From a bacterium (lineage in GTDB: Bacteria > Sysuimicrobiota > Sysuimicrobiia > Sysuimicrobiales > Segetimicrobiaceae), in contig DASYZR010000103.1 of the NCBI GenBank assembly GCA_035945995.1, positions 1-55,899 on the forward strand: DNA of 55,899 nucleotides. The letters are read 5' to 3'. The stretch's first letter is position 1. The number at the start of each line of letters is the position of its first letter. Position numbers and translations under genes: made by a program. Positions 8,436 to 16,646 of the stretch are shown here, piece after piece. Below the pieces are notes generated by a model. It saw only the letters and a list, made by a program, of their open reading frames with translations. It was not told the origin of the DNA and did no database searches.

Positions 8436-9314
8436 CAGGTACCAGCGATCCATCTCCGCGGCAAGTCGGGCCGGATCCGGATACTCCGCTTCGACGGCGT
8501 GGATGGCCGTCTCGATCTCGGGCGGGGACGGCACAAGTTCCGACACCGGGACGCCCACGTCGTACGGGGAGACGCCCGCGACCGGCAGCACCCGCGTGAG
8601 GGGGAGCGTCTCGGTGTGCCGCCGCGCCAGCACGCGGCGATAGACGGCTTCGTAGAGCGCGGGATCGTAGCCAACCCCGGCCGTCTCGCGCGCCGGCCGC
8701 AGCCCCAGCGTCTGCGCGACGCCGGCGAGATCGGCCCACAACGCGCGGAGGACATGGCTCGGCGCATCGTCACGCTCTCGCGGATGCAGCGGTTGGGCCA
8801 TCCGGCGATCGCGCTCCGCCTCGATGAACGCCCGCACCTCGCCGGACGGCACGGGGACCACGAACCGGCACGACGGCGCCGCCAAGACGGGCTCGGCGTG
8901 ATCGGGCGCCGGACGGGCCAGTTCGACGAATCGCCCGCCCGCACACGGTGCCTCTCCGATCAGCACGTGCACGGCGCCCGAATGCGCCGCGTTCCAGGAC
9001 GCCACGGCCGCCCGCACCCACAGCCCGGCCGCCTTGCGAATGACGACGTGCGTCACCCCGTCGGCCAGCGGATATCGGCGCCCCGCCGGCGCGACCTCGA
9101 AAGCCGGCCGCACGACATCCCACTGCAGCGTGTGCACCGCCCGGCCGGCGGCGGCCGCGTAGCCGGCCAGCGCCCGGATGACGAGACTCTTGCCGGTGCC
9201 GGGCAGCCCGGCGACGAAGACGAGGCGCGACCCGGTCGCGAGCGCGCGCAGGCACCCCGCCAGCGCAGGGTCCCGGTGCGCGAAATCACCTTCCCCTCGG
9301 CTATGGTCTCCCAC
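8424..9314 (-). CDS. AAA-type P-loop ATPase of unknown role
   Basis: This 296-residue cytoplasmic protein has a clear Walker A motif (GLPGTGKS, residues 36-43) after a strand LVFVAG. I did not find a confident Walker B; VHVLIGEAP near residue 115 sits where one might be expected. The C-terminal half (after about residue 170) is rich in Arg, Glu and Pro with no recognised domain. The N-terminal layout resembles zeta-toxin/AAA_33-like kinases, but I cannot assign a substrate. Its 3' end overlaps the convergent N-carbamoylase pseudogene by 12 bases. Confidence 0.75.
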   Translation of the reverse strand: MGDHSRGEGDFAHRDPALAGCLRALATGSRLVFVAGLPGTGKSLVIRALAGYAAAAGRAVHTLQWDVVRPAFEVAPAGRRYPLADGVTHVVIRKAAGLWVRAAVASWNAAHSGAVHVLIGEAPCAGGRFVELARPAPDHAEPVLAAPSCRFVVPVPSGEVRAFIEAERDRRMAQPLHPRERDDAPSHVLRALWADLAGVAQTLGLRPARETAGVGYDPALYEAVYRRVLARRHTETLPLTRVLPVAGVSPYDVGVPVSELVPSPPEIETAIHAVEAEYPDPARLAAEMDRWYLSPP

Positions 9315-9329
9315 CCGGCCCGACGACGC

Positions 9330-9809
9330 CTAACCGCTCCAGGCGCCCAACAGGCGTCGGATGACGAGCAACTGCCCCACGTGATAGGACGTGTGCTGAG
9401 CGGCCAGCAGGGCCATGTGCACGATGTTGACCTCCGGATCGTGCGGGAGCGGCGCGAGCACGTCGGCGGCAGGATCCATCACCAGGTCGCAGAACGCCTG
9501 GCGGTCGGCGCGATACGCCTTGATGCTACGGTCCCACGACGCGCGTGACGGCGGCGACGGACGCTTCGGCCAGTACTCCTCCGGCCAGGCGAGAGACGGG
9601 TGCTTGGGATCGCGCGTGTACCCGAGAATATCGGCCTGAGTGATCCGGATGTGCTCGACCTGCTGCCAGGGCGAGTACGGGAGGCCGCGCGGCCGGCGTC
9701 CGCGCAGCGCTTCGGGCAGACGCGCGACCGCCTTGTCAAACGCGACGTGGGCTCTGCCCCCCTGCAACAACACAACCAGACGCCGTCTGAGATCATGCTC
9801 GTCGGCCAC
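9330..9809 (-). CDS. DinB-like (DUF664/DinB_2) four-helix bundle protein
   Basis: This 159-residue protein is of the DinB/YfiT-like metal-binding four-helix-bundle superfamily, which includes thiol-dependent transferases. The expected histidines are visible: QQVEHIR around residue 52, and the C-terminal pair in LLAAQHTSYHVGQLLVIRRLLG. WPEEYWP lies in the middle loop. Members are usually enzymes or stress proteins; this one's substrate is unknown. It lies 15 bases upstream of the P-loop ATPase gene on the same strand. Confidence 0.85.
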   Translation of the reverse strand: MADEHDLRRRLVVLLQGGRAHVAFDKAVARLPEALRGRRPRGLPYSPWQQVEHIRITQADILGYTRDPKHPSLAWPEEYWPKRPSPPSRASWDRSIKAYRADRQAFCDLVMDPAADVLAPLPHDPEVNIVHMALLAAQHTSYHVGQLLVIRRLLGAWSG

Positions 9810-9823
9810 GGATCGTCTCCCCC

Positions 9824-10438
9824 TTACGGCGGTGGTGCGGACGCGGCGGTGACGGCGGCGCGGACGCCGCGAGCGAGCGCGTTGTCCAGAGCCTCCTCCA
9901 GGGCGAGACCGCGCGCCGGAGCTATACCGTATCCTTCTGTCTCACGCTGCCATGTGATGCGACTCTGGCGCGCGTCGAAGACCTGCGTGTCCAGCACCGC
10001 GTGCCCGTCGAACTCAAAGAAGCTCTGAGGATACGCCTCCGCCTGTTTGATCCATCCCACGATCAGCCGATCGGCGCGGACCGCCTGCGCCAGGGCCCCG
10101 AGCCGGCCGAAACTGAGCGCGTCGGACGTGCGCCAGCCGAGCGCGGCCTCCGCGCGGTGCATCTCGGCGCGCGGCAGGACCGTGAGGACGTCTGCGCCGG
10201 CGCGCGCCGCCAGGGCGGTCAAGGCATCCGCGCAGTAGCGCTCCGGATCGGTCAGCGCGAACAGGGGCAGCGTGCCGACGGCGTAGAATTCCGCCACGCC
10301 GGCCACCGGGTGGGTGGCGGCGGGACCCCGCGCCGGCAGCCCCAAGACGAGGGCGGCCGCCAGCGTGAACGCAAGGGCGGCCGGCCGCAACCCGCCCCGC
10401 GGGCCGCGACGTCGGCCGCGATCGTGTCGATCCGGCAT
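9824..10438 (-). CDS. Exported protein of unknown function
   Basis: This 204-residue protein has an Arg-rich N-terminus, a hydrophobic core (ALAFTLAAALVLGLPA) and a probable signal-peptidase site near ARGPAAT, so it is probably secreted. The mature part alternates predicted strands and helices (ADVLTVLPRAEMHRAEAAL, ADRLIVGWIKQAEAYP, LDTQVFDARQSRITWQRETE). This loosely recalls periplasmic lipoproteins that assemble surface structures, but no family is certain. It is divergent from the LOG-family gene, whose start is 78 bases away. Confidence 0.65.
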   Translation of the reverse strand: MPDRHDRGRRRGPRGGLRPAALAFTLAAALVLGLPARGPAATHPVAGVAEFYAVGTLPLFALTDPERYCADALTALAARAGADVLTVLPRAEMHRAEAALGWRTSDALSFGRLGALAQAVRADRLIVGWIKQAEAYPQSFFEFDGHAVLDTQVFDARQSRITWQRETEGYGIAPARGLALEEALDNALARGVRAAVTAASAPPP

Positions 10439-10516
10439 GCGGTGGCCTCCGTGTCTGCGTCAGCCCGGTCGCCTTTCTATTATGCCAGAGTAGCGAAACG
10501 CGAGGAGGATCCCGTC

Positions 10517-11053
10517 ATGTCCGGCCGCGTGACCGTCTTCGGCTCATCGAGATTGTTGCCCGCAGACCCGGCGTATCGCGAGGCGCAGCGGCTCGGAGGC
10601 CTGCTCGCGGAAGCGGGCTACACGGTCTACACGGGCGGCTACGCCGGCGTCATGGAGGCCGTCAGCCGGGGCGCCGTCGAGGCCGGCGGCCGCGCGGTCG
10701 GCGTCACCGTGTCGTCCTGGGCGGCCCGCATCCGCCCCAACCGGTGGGTCACCGACGAGGTCGCGACGCCGGACCTCTTCCAGCGCATCGCGACCCTCAC
10801 GGCGACCGATGCCTACGTCGCCATGCCCGGCGGCCTGGGGACACTCGGCGAAGTGGCCCTCACGTGGAATTTGTTCCAGACGGACTCGATCCCCCGGCGG
10901 CCGCTCGTGCTCGTGGGGCCGGAGTGGCGCGCCGTGCTGGACCGCCTGCCGGAGGCCGTCAGAATCGAGCCGGGAGACCTCGAGTTCGTCCGGCTGGTCG
11001 ATGCCGTCGGCGACGTGGTCGGCGTGATCCGGAGCGCGGCGCCGCGCCGGTGA
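10517..11053 (+). CDS. LOG-family (TIGR00725-type) nucleotide-binding protein
   Basis: This 178-residue cytoplasmic protein has the Rossmann-like fold of LOG phosphoribohydrolases / 'lysine decarboxylase-like' proteins. The conserved motif PGGLGTLGE lies at about residue 102, with GGYAGVMEAVSRGA earlier. The short single-domain length fits the TIGR00725 branch, whose activity is not established. The ATG at 10517 has a strong Shine-Dalgarno (GAGGAGGAT, 10502-10510), and TATTAT at 10478-10483 could be its -10 box. It converges on the glycolate-oxidase-like gene with 13 bases between them. Confidence 0.88.
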   Translation: MSGRVTVFGSSRLLPADPAYREAQRLGGLLAEAGYTVYTGGYAGVMEAVSRGAVEAGGRAVGVTVSSWAARIRPNRWVTDEVATPDLFQRIATLTATDAYVAMPGGLGTLGEVALTWNLFQTDSIPRRPLVLVGPEWRAVLDRLPEAVRIEPGDLEFVRLVDAVGDVVGVIRSAAPRR

Positions 11054-11066
11054 GCCCCGCGGCCTC

Positions 11067-12542
11067 CTACACCCACCACCCGTCGCCCGCCGGGACTCGG
11101 GTGGGCGCGAGCAGCACGTCCGCGCTCGAGATCGGGGTCGGGAACATCTTCCACGGATTCATGCGCCCGTCCGGATCGAACACGTCCTTGACCCGGCGCA
11201 TCGCGCCGAGGTCCGCGCCGGTGTAGATCCACGGCATGTAGTTGTTCTTTTCGAAGGCGATGCCGTGCTCGCCCGAAATCGTCCCGCCGGCGTCCACGGC
11301 CAGCCGGAGTATCTCCTCGCCGGCGCGGATCACCCGCTCCGTCTCGCCCGGCACGCGCGCGTCGAAGATGATGATCGGGTGGAGGTTGCCGTCGCCCGCG
11401 TGAAACACGTTCGCGACGGTCAGCCGCTCGCGGCGGGCGACCGCCTGAACCGCGCGCAGCACCTCCGGCAGCCGCGATCGCGGCACGACCGTGTCGTGCA
11501 GATAGTAGTTGACCGCGATCCGGCCCATCGCGCCGAACGCCGCCTTGCGGCCCAGCCACAGCGCGGCCCGCTCGTCCTCGGACCGGGCGGCGCGCACCTC
11601 GGTCGCGCCGCGCGAGCGGCATATCGACTCGATGACCTCGGCCGAGCGGCAGAGCACGCCGCGCAGGCCCTCGACCTCAATGAGCAGCACCGCCTCCGCG
11701 TCGAGCGGGTAGCCGGCGTGGACAAACGGCTCGACCACCTGGATCGTGTTCCGGTCCAGCATTTCGAGCGCGACCGGGCCGACGCCCCGTCCGATGATCT
11801 CGGTCACGGCCTCGCTCGCGCGATCGAGGTCCGGGAAAATGGCGAGCAGCGTCGTGACGGCCTCGCGCCGGCGGAGCAGGCGCACCCAGATCCGTGTCAC
11901 GACCCCGAGCGTCCCTTCGCTCCCGACGACGAGCCCCGTGAGGTCGAGCCCCGGCGCATCCGGGGCCGGGCCCCCCGTGCGCACCCGCGTGCCGTCCGCC
12001 AGCACGACTTCCAGCGCGAGGATGTGGTTCGACGTTACGCCGTAGGCGATCGTGTGCGGGCCGCCCGAGTTGTGGCCGACGTTGCCGCCGATGCTGCTCG
12101 CGTACTGGCTCGACGGATCGGGCGCGTAGAAGTAGCCGTCGCCGGACACTCGGCGGGTAATGTCGATGTTCGTGACGCCCGGCTCCACCACGGCGAACCG
12201 GTTGTCGAGATCGATCGCCGGGATCTGGTCCAGCCGAGTGAGGGCGGCGACGACGCCGCCGACAATCGGGAGCGCGCCGCCGGCGATGCCCGTCCCCGCC
12301 CCGCGGGCCGTCACCGGTACCTGATGGCGCGCCGCGACGGCGAGGACCTCGGCCACCTCGGCGGCGCTGCCCGGCAGCACGACCAGGTCGGGGGGCGCGG
12401 TGAGATTGGACGCGTCGTACTCGTAGGCGAGCACGTCCGAGGAATGCCGAAAGACGTACGCCGGGCCGACCACCGCCGCCATGTCCCGGGCCAGCGCCTC
12501 GGGTGACGCGATGGCCACCCGCGATGCGGCGAGATCCTTCAC
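11067..12542 (-). CDS. FAD-linked oxidase (GlcD/D-lactate dehydrogenase family)
   Basis: This 491-residue flavoprotein should oxidise an alpha-hydroxy acid such as glycolate or D-lactate. The FAD-binding domain has VTARGAGTGIAGGALPIVGGVV near residue 75 and YAPDPSSQYASSIGGNVGHNSGG near residue 140. The C-terminal FAD-oxidase domain has FHAGDGNLHPIIIFDAR and SGEHGIAFEKNNYMPW. The start is a GTG that shares GTGA with the stop of the methyltransferase gene (12539-12542). No separate GlcE or GlcF gene lies nearby, so it may act alone. Confidence 0.92.
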   Translation of the reverse strand: MKDLAASRVAIASPEALARDMAAVVGPAYVFRHSSDVLAYEYDASNLTAPPDLVVLPGSAAEVAEVLAVAARHQVPVTARGAGTGIAGGALPIVGGVVAALTRLDQIPAIDLDNRFAVVEPGVTNIDITRRVSGDGYFYAPDPSSQYASSIGGNVGHNSGGPHTIAYGVTSNHILALEVVLADGTRVRTGGPAPDAPGLDLTGLVVGSEGTLGVVTRIWVRLLRRREAVTTLLAIFPDLDRASEAVTEIIGRGVGPVALEMLDRNTIQVVEPFVHAGYPLDAEAVLLIEVEGLRGVLCRSAEVIESICRSRGATEVRAARSEDERAALWLGRKAAFGAMGRIAVNYYLHDTVVPRSRLPEVLRAVQAVARRERLTVANVFHAGDGNLHPIIIFDARVPGETERVIRAGEEILRLAVDAGGTISGEHGIAFEKNNYMPWIYTGADLGAMRRVKDVFDPDGRMNPWKMFPTPISSADVLLAPTRVPAGDGWWV

Positions 12543-13327
12543 AGCACGGCCACCCGAAAACCGACGTCCCAGCGGTGCCGGATGCGGACCCGGACCCGGC
12601 GCCCGCGCGTCACGCGCACGGGCCGGATCCAGCGGATGAGCACGTCCCCGCGTGTTCCCGCACGGGGGGACGGATGGCCGTCGCGCACCTCTTCGTAACT
12701 CCACAGCCGCAGGGTGTTGACGGCCCCGCTCGCCAGGGGTGTGAGGGACACCGTCGTGTCGATCGGCGCGATCGTGCGGTTGAAGTCGGTGGTCGCGGCC
12801 AGCACCGGCAACGACATCTCCTCGATCGCACCGGGCTCCCCGAAGATCGCCGCGTACGTCCCGGGCGGAAAGTCGAGCTCCGGGCCGACACCATGATCGG
12901 CGTAGCCGAGTTGCAGGACGTGATGGCCCCGCACCGGGATGACCGTGCACCGCGGCGCGTACCGCCGGAAACGGTTGAGGGCCTGCACCATGGGCCAGTC
13001 GCTCAGCCAGGACGACCACATCTCGCATACCACCACGTCCGGCGGTTCCCCGGGGAGCGGTCCCCGCACGGCATCGCCCCGGATCGGCACGAACTGAGGA
13101 AACCGGCGGCCGAGCCGCCGGAGTTGCTGGTACGCGTCCCGGTCCGCTTCGATACCGTAGACGCGCCGCGCCCCCGCCTGGAGGGCATACAGCGACATCG
13201 GGCCCACGCCGGCGCCCACGTCGTAGACGACGCGGCCGGGGGCGGTCTCGAGGATGGCCGCGCGGTACGCGTCGTTCCGGCGGCTGTCGCTCAGCATCTC
13301 CCAATGAAAGCTCATCTCCGGGCCCAC
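12539..13327 (-). CDS. PRMT-like SAM-dependent methyltransferase
   Basis: This 262-residue class I methyltransferase resembles the N-terminal half of protein arginine methyltransferases. HWEMLSDSRRNDAYRAAI (8-25) matches the helix that closes the PRMT active site. VYDVGAGVGPMSLYALQAGA (34-53) and VYGIEAD (57-63) are the SAM motifs. PDVVVCEMWSSWLSD (96-110) is in the place of the PRMT double-Glu loop but keeps only the first Glu. The C-terminal part is beta-rich and shorter than the PRMT barrel. The start is GTG 13327, or ATG 13315. It is translationally coupled to the downstream flavoprotein by a GTGA overlap. The substrate is unknown. Confidence 0.8.
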   Translation of the reverse strand: MGPEMSFHWEMLSDSRRNDAYRAAILETAPGRVVYDVGAGVGPMSLYALQAGARRVYGIEADRDAYQQLRRLGRRFPQFVPIRGDAVRGPLPGEPPDVVVCEMWSSWLSDWPMVQALNRFRRYAPRCTVIPVRGHHVLQLGYADHGVGPELDFPPGTYAAIFGEPGAIEEMSLPVLAATTDFNRTIAPIDTTVSLTPLASGAVNTLRLWSYEEVRDGHPSPRAGTRGDVLIRWIRPVRVTRGRRVRVRIRHRWDVGFRVAVL

Positions 13328-13389
13328 GTTCGCGTCGTCACCCCCCGGTGGAATCGGTCAGCGGCGCCCGCGAGGCACGCTCGCGGCCG

Positions 13390-14181
13390 CTACAGGGGCG
13401 GGGTGAACCGCCCGTCGATGGCGGTCCATCCCGCGTCGACGAACAGGACGGACCCGGTGATGTAGCTCGCCGCGTCCGAGGCCAGAAACGCCACCGGCCC
13501 GGCGATCTCGTCGGGGGAGGCCCAGCGGCCGAGCGCGTTGCGCTCGGCGTAGGCGCGGTGCCACGCCTCGTCCTTCGCAATTTGCCGCGTCAGCGGCGTA
13601 TCCACGACCCCGGGGGCCACGGCGTTCACGCGCACCCCGCGCGGCCCGAGCTCCGCGGCGAGCGTCCGGCAGAGCTGCGCGATGCCGGCCTTCGTCGCGG
13701 AGTAGACGCTTTGCCCCGGTTCGACCTGCACGGCGCGAATGGAGGCAAACGCGATGATGCTGCCGCGGCCGCGCTCCGCCATGCGCCGGCCGGCTTCGCG
13801 AAGGACGTAGAAGGTCCCCTTCAAGTTGACGCCGATCACCCGGTCGAGATCCTCCGACGTGTACTGCAGCACGGGTTTGCGCGCGTTCACGGCAGGGGTC
13901 ACGACGCAGACGTCGAGGGCCGTGTGCCGGTCCGCCACGGTCGAAAACAGGCGCACGACGTCCGATTCCCGCGCGATGTCGACCTGGTCCGCGCTGGCCC
14001 CGCTCCCCGCCTCGACGATGAGGCGCGCCGTGGCTTCAGCACCTCCCCGGTCGACGTCCGCGCACACGACGTGGGCACCGAGCGCCGCGAGCGCGCGCGC
14101 CGAGGCCTGCCCGATCCCGGAGGCGGCGCCCACCACGAGGGCCACCCGGCCGTCGAGCCGGAACAGCGACGCGTAATCCAT
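13390..14181 (-). CDS. Short-chain dehydrogenase/reductase
   Basis: This 263-residue classical SDR has a Rossmann dinucleotide motif (VVGAASGIG, about residues 16-24) and a catalytic YSATKAG (about 163-169) with Ser in FASIRAV. Where most members have NNAG this one reads VVTPAVN, a noticeable departure. A C-terminal GSVLFVDAGW is typical. The ATG at 14181 has a clean GAGGAGG ribosome-binding site. The next gene on the strand begins 62 bases after its stop, so the SDR, methyltransferase and oxidase may form one unit. Confidence 0.9.
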   Translation of the reverse strand: MDYASLFRLDGRVALVVGAASGIGQASARALAALGAHVVCADVDRGGAEATARLIVEAGSGASADQVDIARESDVVRLFSTVADRHTALDVCVVTPAVNARKPVLQYTSEDLDRVIGVNLKGTFYVLREAGRRMAERGRGSIIAFASIRAVQVEPGQSVYSATKAGIAQLCRTLAAELGPRGVRVNAVAPGVVDTPLTRQIAKDEAWHRAYAERNALGRWASPDEIAGPVAFLASDAASYITGSVLFVDAGWTAIDGRFTPPL

Positions 14182-14333
14182 CGATTTGCCTCCTCTTTCG
14201 ACCGCCGGCGGTCCCGCCGTCAACGCCGCGGACGGCGGCAGGAACGGATTCCGCCGACCAGGGATTCCAGAGCGACCGGGCCAAATACTTCTTGCGGTCC
14301 GGTCCGTGCGGGCCGGGCAAAGGAGCGTGCCGT

Positions 14334-15692
14334 ATGGCCGAGACGAGAGTGCTGCCGACCGATCTCACCGCAGAATACACGCAGGCGAGGCCGCGGTCGC
14401 GCGCCCTCTTCGAGCGCGCCGGGGGCGTCCTCCCCGGCGGCATCACCCATGAGTCGAGGCAGTTCACTCCGTTCCTGCCCTACATCGCCCGCGCCGAAGG
14501 CGCCCGCAAGTGGGACGTCGACGGTCACGAGTACATCGACTACGCGATGGGCCACGGGGCCCTGATCCTGGGACACGCTCACCCGGCGATCGTCGAGGCG
14601 GTGCGCCGGCAGGTCGGACTCGGCACACACTACGGGGCCAACCACGAGGGCGAGCTCGAATGGGCGGACCGCATCACGCGCCTCGTGCCCGGCGCCGAGA
14701 TGGTGCGGTTCACAAGTTCCGGCACCGAGGCGACGCTGCTGGCCCTCCGGGTGACGCGGGCCGCGAGCGGCCGGACGAAGCTCGTCAAGTTCCAGGGGCA
14801 CTTCCACGGGTGGCACGACGCGGTCTCGCCCGGCCAGGCCCCGCCGTGGGACGACGTGCCGGCCGGGGTCACCCCCGCCGCGGCGGCGGACACGCTCGTG
14901 CTGCCGCCCGACCTCGCCGTGCTCGATGAAACGCTGCGGCACGATCGCGACGTCGCCGCCGTCATCGTCGAGCCGAGCGGCGCCTCGTTCGGATCGGTCC
15001 CGATGAGGCTCGATTTTCTGCGCGGCCTGGACGAGGTGACGGCCGCGCACGACGTCTTTCTCATCGTCGACGAGGTGATCACCGGCTTCCGGTGGTCGCC
15101 GGGGGGCGTCCAGCAACTGGCGGGGATTCGCGGGGACCTCACGACGATGGCCAAGATCGTCGCGGGGGGCCTGCCCGGCGGGGCGGTGGCCGGGCGGCGA
15201 GATCTGCTGGAGTTGATCGCGCTGTCCGGTGGGCCGCGGCGGCAGTTGCGTCATCCGGGCACATTCAACGCCAACCCGGTGTCCGCGGCCGCCGGCGTCG
15301 CGTGCCTCGACATCGTGCGCGACGCGACGGTACAGGAGGGTTGCGATCGCACGGCCGCGGCGTTGCGCCGCGACGTCAACGCCGTCCTTGCCCGCCACGG
15401 CGTGTGCGGGATCGCCTACGGCGATTCATCGACGTTCCATCTTGCCTTCGACGAACGTCTCCGGCCGGGCGATCCGGCGTCGATCGCCGCGCTCAGCCCC
15501 GAGGACCTCAAGGGCCAGCGCCAGACCGCGGCCTACACCGCGTTGGCCCTCGCAGCGTTGATCGAGGGCGTCCACATCTTCGGGAGCGGCGGCTTCCTCA
15601 GCATCGCCCACGGCGAGCGGGAGATCGGCCAAACCGTCGAGGCGCTCGATCGCGCGGTCGGTCGAGTTATCGGGACGCTGCCCGCCGTATAG
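14334..15692 (+). CDS. Class III PLP-dependent aminotransferase (glutamate-1-semialdehyde aminomutase-like)
   Basis: This 452-residue fold-type I PLP enzyme is related to HemL and omega-aminotransferases. PLP-site segments are VRFTSSGTEATLLALRVTRA, the aromatic/His FQGHFHGWHDAV, VDEVITGFR, and the Schiff-base Lys in TTMAKIVAGGLPGG. A Gly-rich N-terminal PGGITHESR is shared with HemL-like proteins. I do not call it hemL, because no other tetrapyrrole gene is nearby and such paralogues often act on other amino acids. The ATG at 14334 has AAAGGAG at 14319-14325. The gene diverges from the SDR operon. Confidence 0.9.
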   Translation: MAETRVLPTDLTAEYTQARPRSRALFERAGGVLPGGITHESRQFTPFLPYIARAEGARKWDVDGHEYIDYAMGHGALILGHAHPAIVEAVRRQVGLGTHYGANHEGELEWADRITRLVPGAEMVRFTSSGTEATLLALRVTRAASGRTKLVKFQGHFHGWHDAVSPGQAPPWDDVPAGVTPAAAADTLVLPPDLAVLDETLRHDRDVAAVIVEPSGASFGSVPMRLDFLRGLDEVTAAHDVFLIVDEVITGFRWSPGGVQQLAGIRGDLTTMAKIVAGGLPGGAVAGRRDLLELIALSGGPRRQLRHPGTFNANPVSAAAGVACLDIVRDATVQEGCDRTAAALRRDVNAVLARHGVCGIAYGDSSTFHLAFDERLRPGDPASIAALSPEDLKGQRQTAAYTALALAALIEGVHIFGSGGFLSIAHGEREIGQTVEALDRAVGRVIGTLPAV

Positions 15693-15703
15693 GCTGCCGC
15701 CCG

Positions 15704-15726
15704 CCCGCGCGCCGGTCGCGCGCGGG
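15704..15726. terminator. GC-rich hairpin between convergent genes
   Basis: A perfect 9-bp stem (CCCGCGCGC at 15704-15712 with GCGCGCGGG at 15718-15726) with a 5-base loop lies between the convergent aminotransferase and aldo/keto reductase genes. There is no T-run, so it is at most a terminator-like structure. Confidence 0.4.
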
Positions 15727-15806
15727 GATTGCGCGAGCATCCACTGCTGATAGGTCTTGTGCGGCGGCTCGGTTTCCGACACGCGACCACCGGAATGCCG
15801 CCCGCC

Positions 15807-16637
15807 TCACCACCACCTGTCTTCGAGGGCCCGGTCGGTGCCGCCCGCCCGGTCGAGCGCGTCCAGCGCCGCCATGTCTCGGTCCGAGAGCGTGAAGTCG
15901 AAGATCTGGGCGTTCTCTTCGATGCGCTCGCGATGCGTGGACTTGGGGAGCACGATAAGGCCGTGCTGCAGGCACCAGCGAAGCAACACCTGAGCCGGTG
16001 TGCGGCCGGCTCGCGATGCGACCCGCCGAACCGTATCGTTCCGGAGATGCCGGCCGGTCCCGAGGGGGCTGTACGCCTCCACCGCGATGCGGCGGTCCTT
16101 CGCCGCGTCGAGCAGTGCGCGGCGGTGCTCAAACGGACTGAACTGCACTTGGTCGACCACCGGCGCTACGGTAGCCGCCGCCAGCACCTGCTCCAACTCG
16201 TGAACGCCAAAGTTGGAAACGCCGATCGAACGTGCGTAGCCGAGTTCACGAGTCCGCTCCATACCCGGCCACGCCCGGGTTGCACCACCCTGTGGCCAGT
16301 GGACGAGGTACAGGTCGACGTAGTCGACGCCGAGCCGTCTCAGGCTGCGCTCAGCCTCCGCAGCCGGGTCCTTGCGTGCCGGATCAAACTTTGTCGTGAG
16401 GAACACTTCCTCGCGCGGCACGCCGCTGTCCCTCAGCGCCCGCCCGACGCTTTCTTCGTTGCCGTAGATCTGAGCGGTATCAATGTGTCGGTATCGGGCG
16501 TCTAACGCCCAGCGTACGGCCCTGACGCACCCGGGCCCGTTGGGTACCTGCCAGACGCCGAGGGCGAGCACGGGGATGCGCCTGCCGTCGGCAAGCACCC
16601 GCACGTGTCCATCTGCCGCATTCGGAGGCGTTGACAT
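15807..16637 (-). CDS. Aldo/keto reductase
   Basis: This 276-residue NADPH-dependent oxidoreductase has the TIM-barrel fold of the 2,5-diketo-D-gluconate reductase type. The catalytic tetrad is visible: Asp and Tyr in HIDTAQIYGNE, Lys in FLTTKFD, and His in YLVHWPQ. GVSNFGVHELEQVL and the C-terminal NADP phosphate site (VLPKSTHRERIEEN) are canonical. It begins 9 bases after the stop of the dienelactone hydrolase gene, so the two are co-transcribed. The true substrate is unknown. Confidence 0.93.
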   Translation of the reverse strand: MSTPPNAADGHVRVLADGRRIPVLALGVWQVPNGPGCVRAVRWALDARYRHIDTAQIYGNEESVGRALRDSGVPREEVFLTTKFDPARKDPAAEAERSLRRLGVDYVDLYLVHWPQGGATRAWPGMERTRELGYARSIGVSNFGVHELEQVLAAATVAPVVDQVQFSPFEHRRALLDAAKDRRIAVEAYSPLGTGRHLRNDTVRRVASRAGRTPAQVLLRWCLQHGLIVLPKSTHRERIEENAQIFDFTLSDRDMAALDALDRAGGTDRALEDRWW

Positions 16638-16646
16638 TGACGTCTG

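Noticed and set aside
14334-15692. Calling the class III aminotransferase hemL
   Set aside because: Motifs are shared by many HemL paralogues and no tetrapyrrole gene is near.
15426-15782. Minus-strand frame beginning MSETEPPHKTYQQW in the aminotransferase / aldo-keto reductase gap
   Set aside because: Most of it overlaps the aminotransferase antisense; no ribosome-binding site or family.
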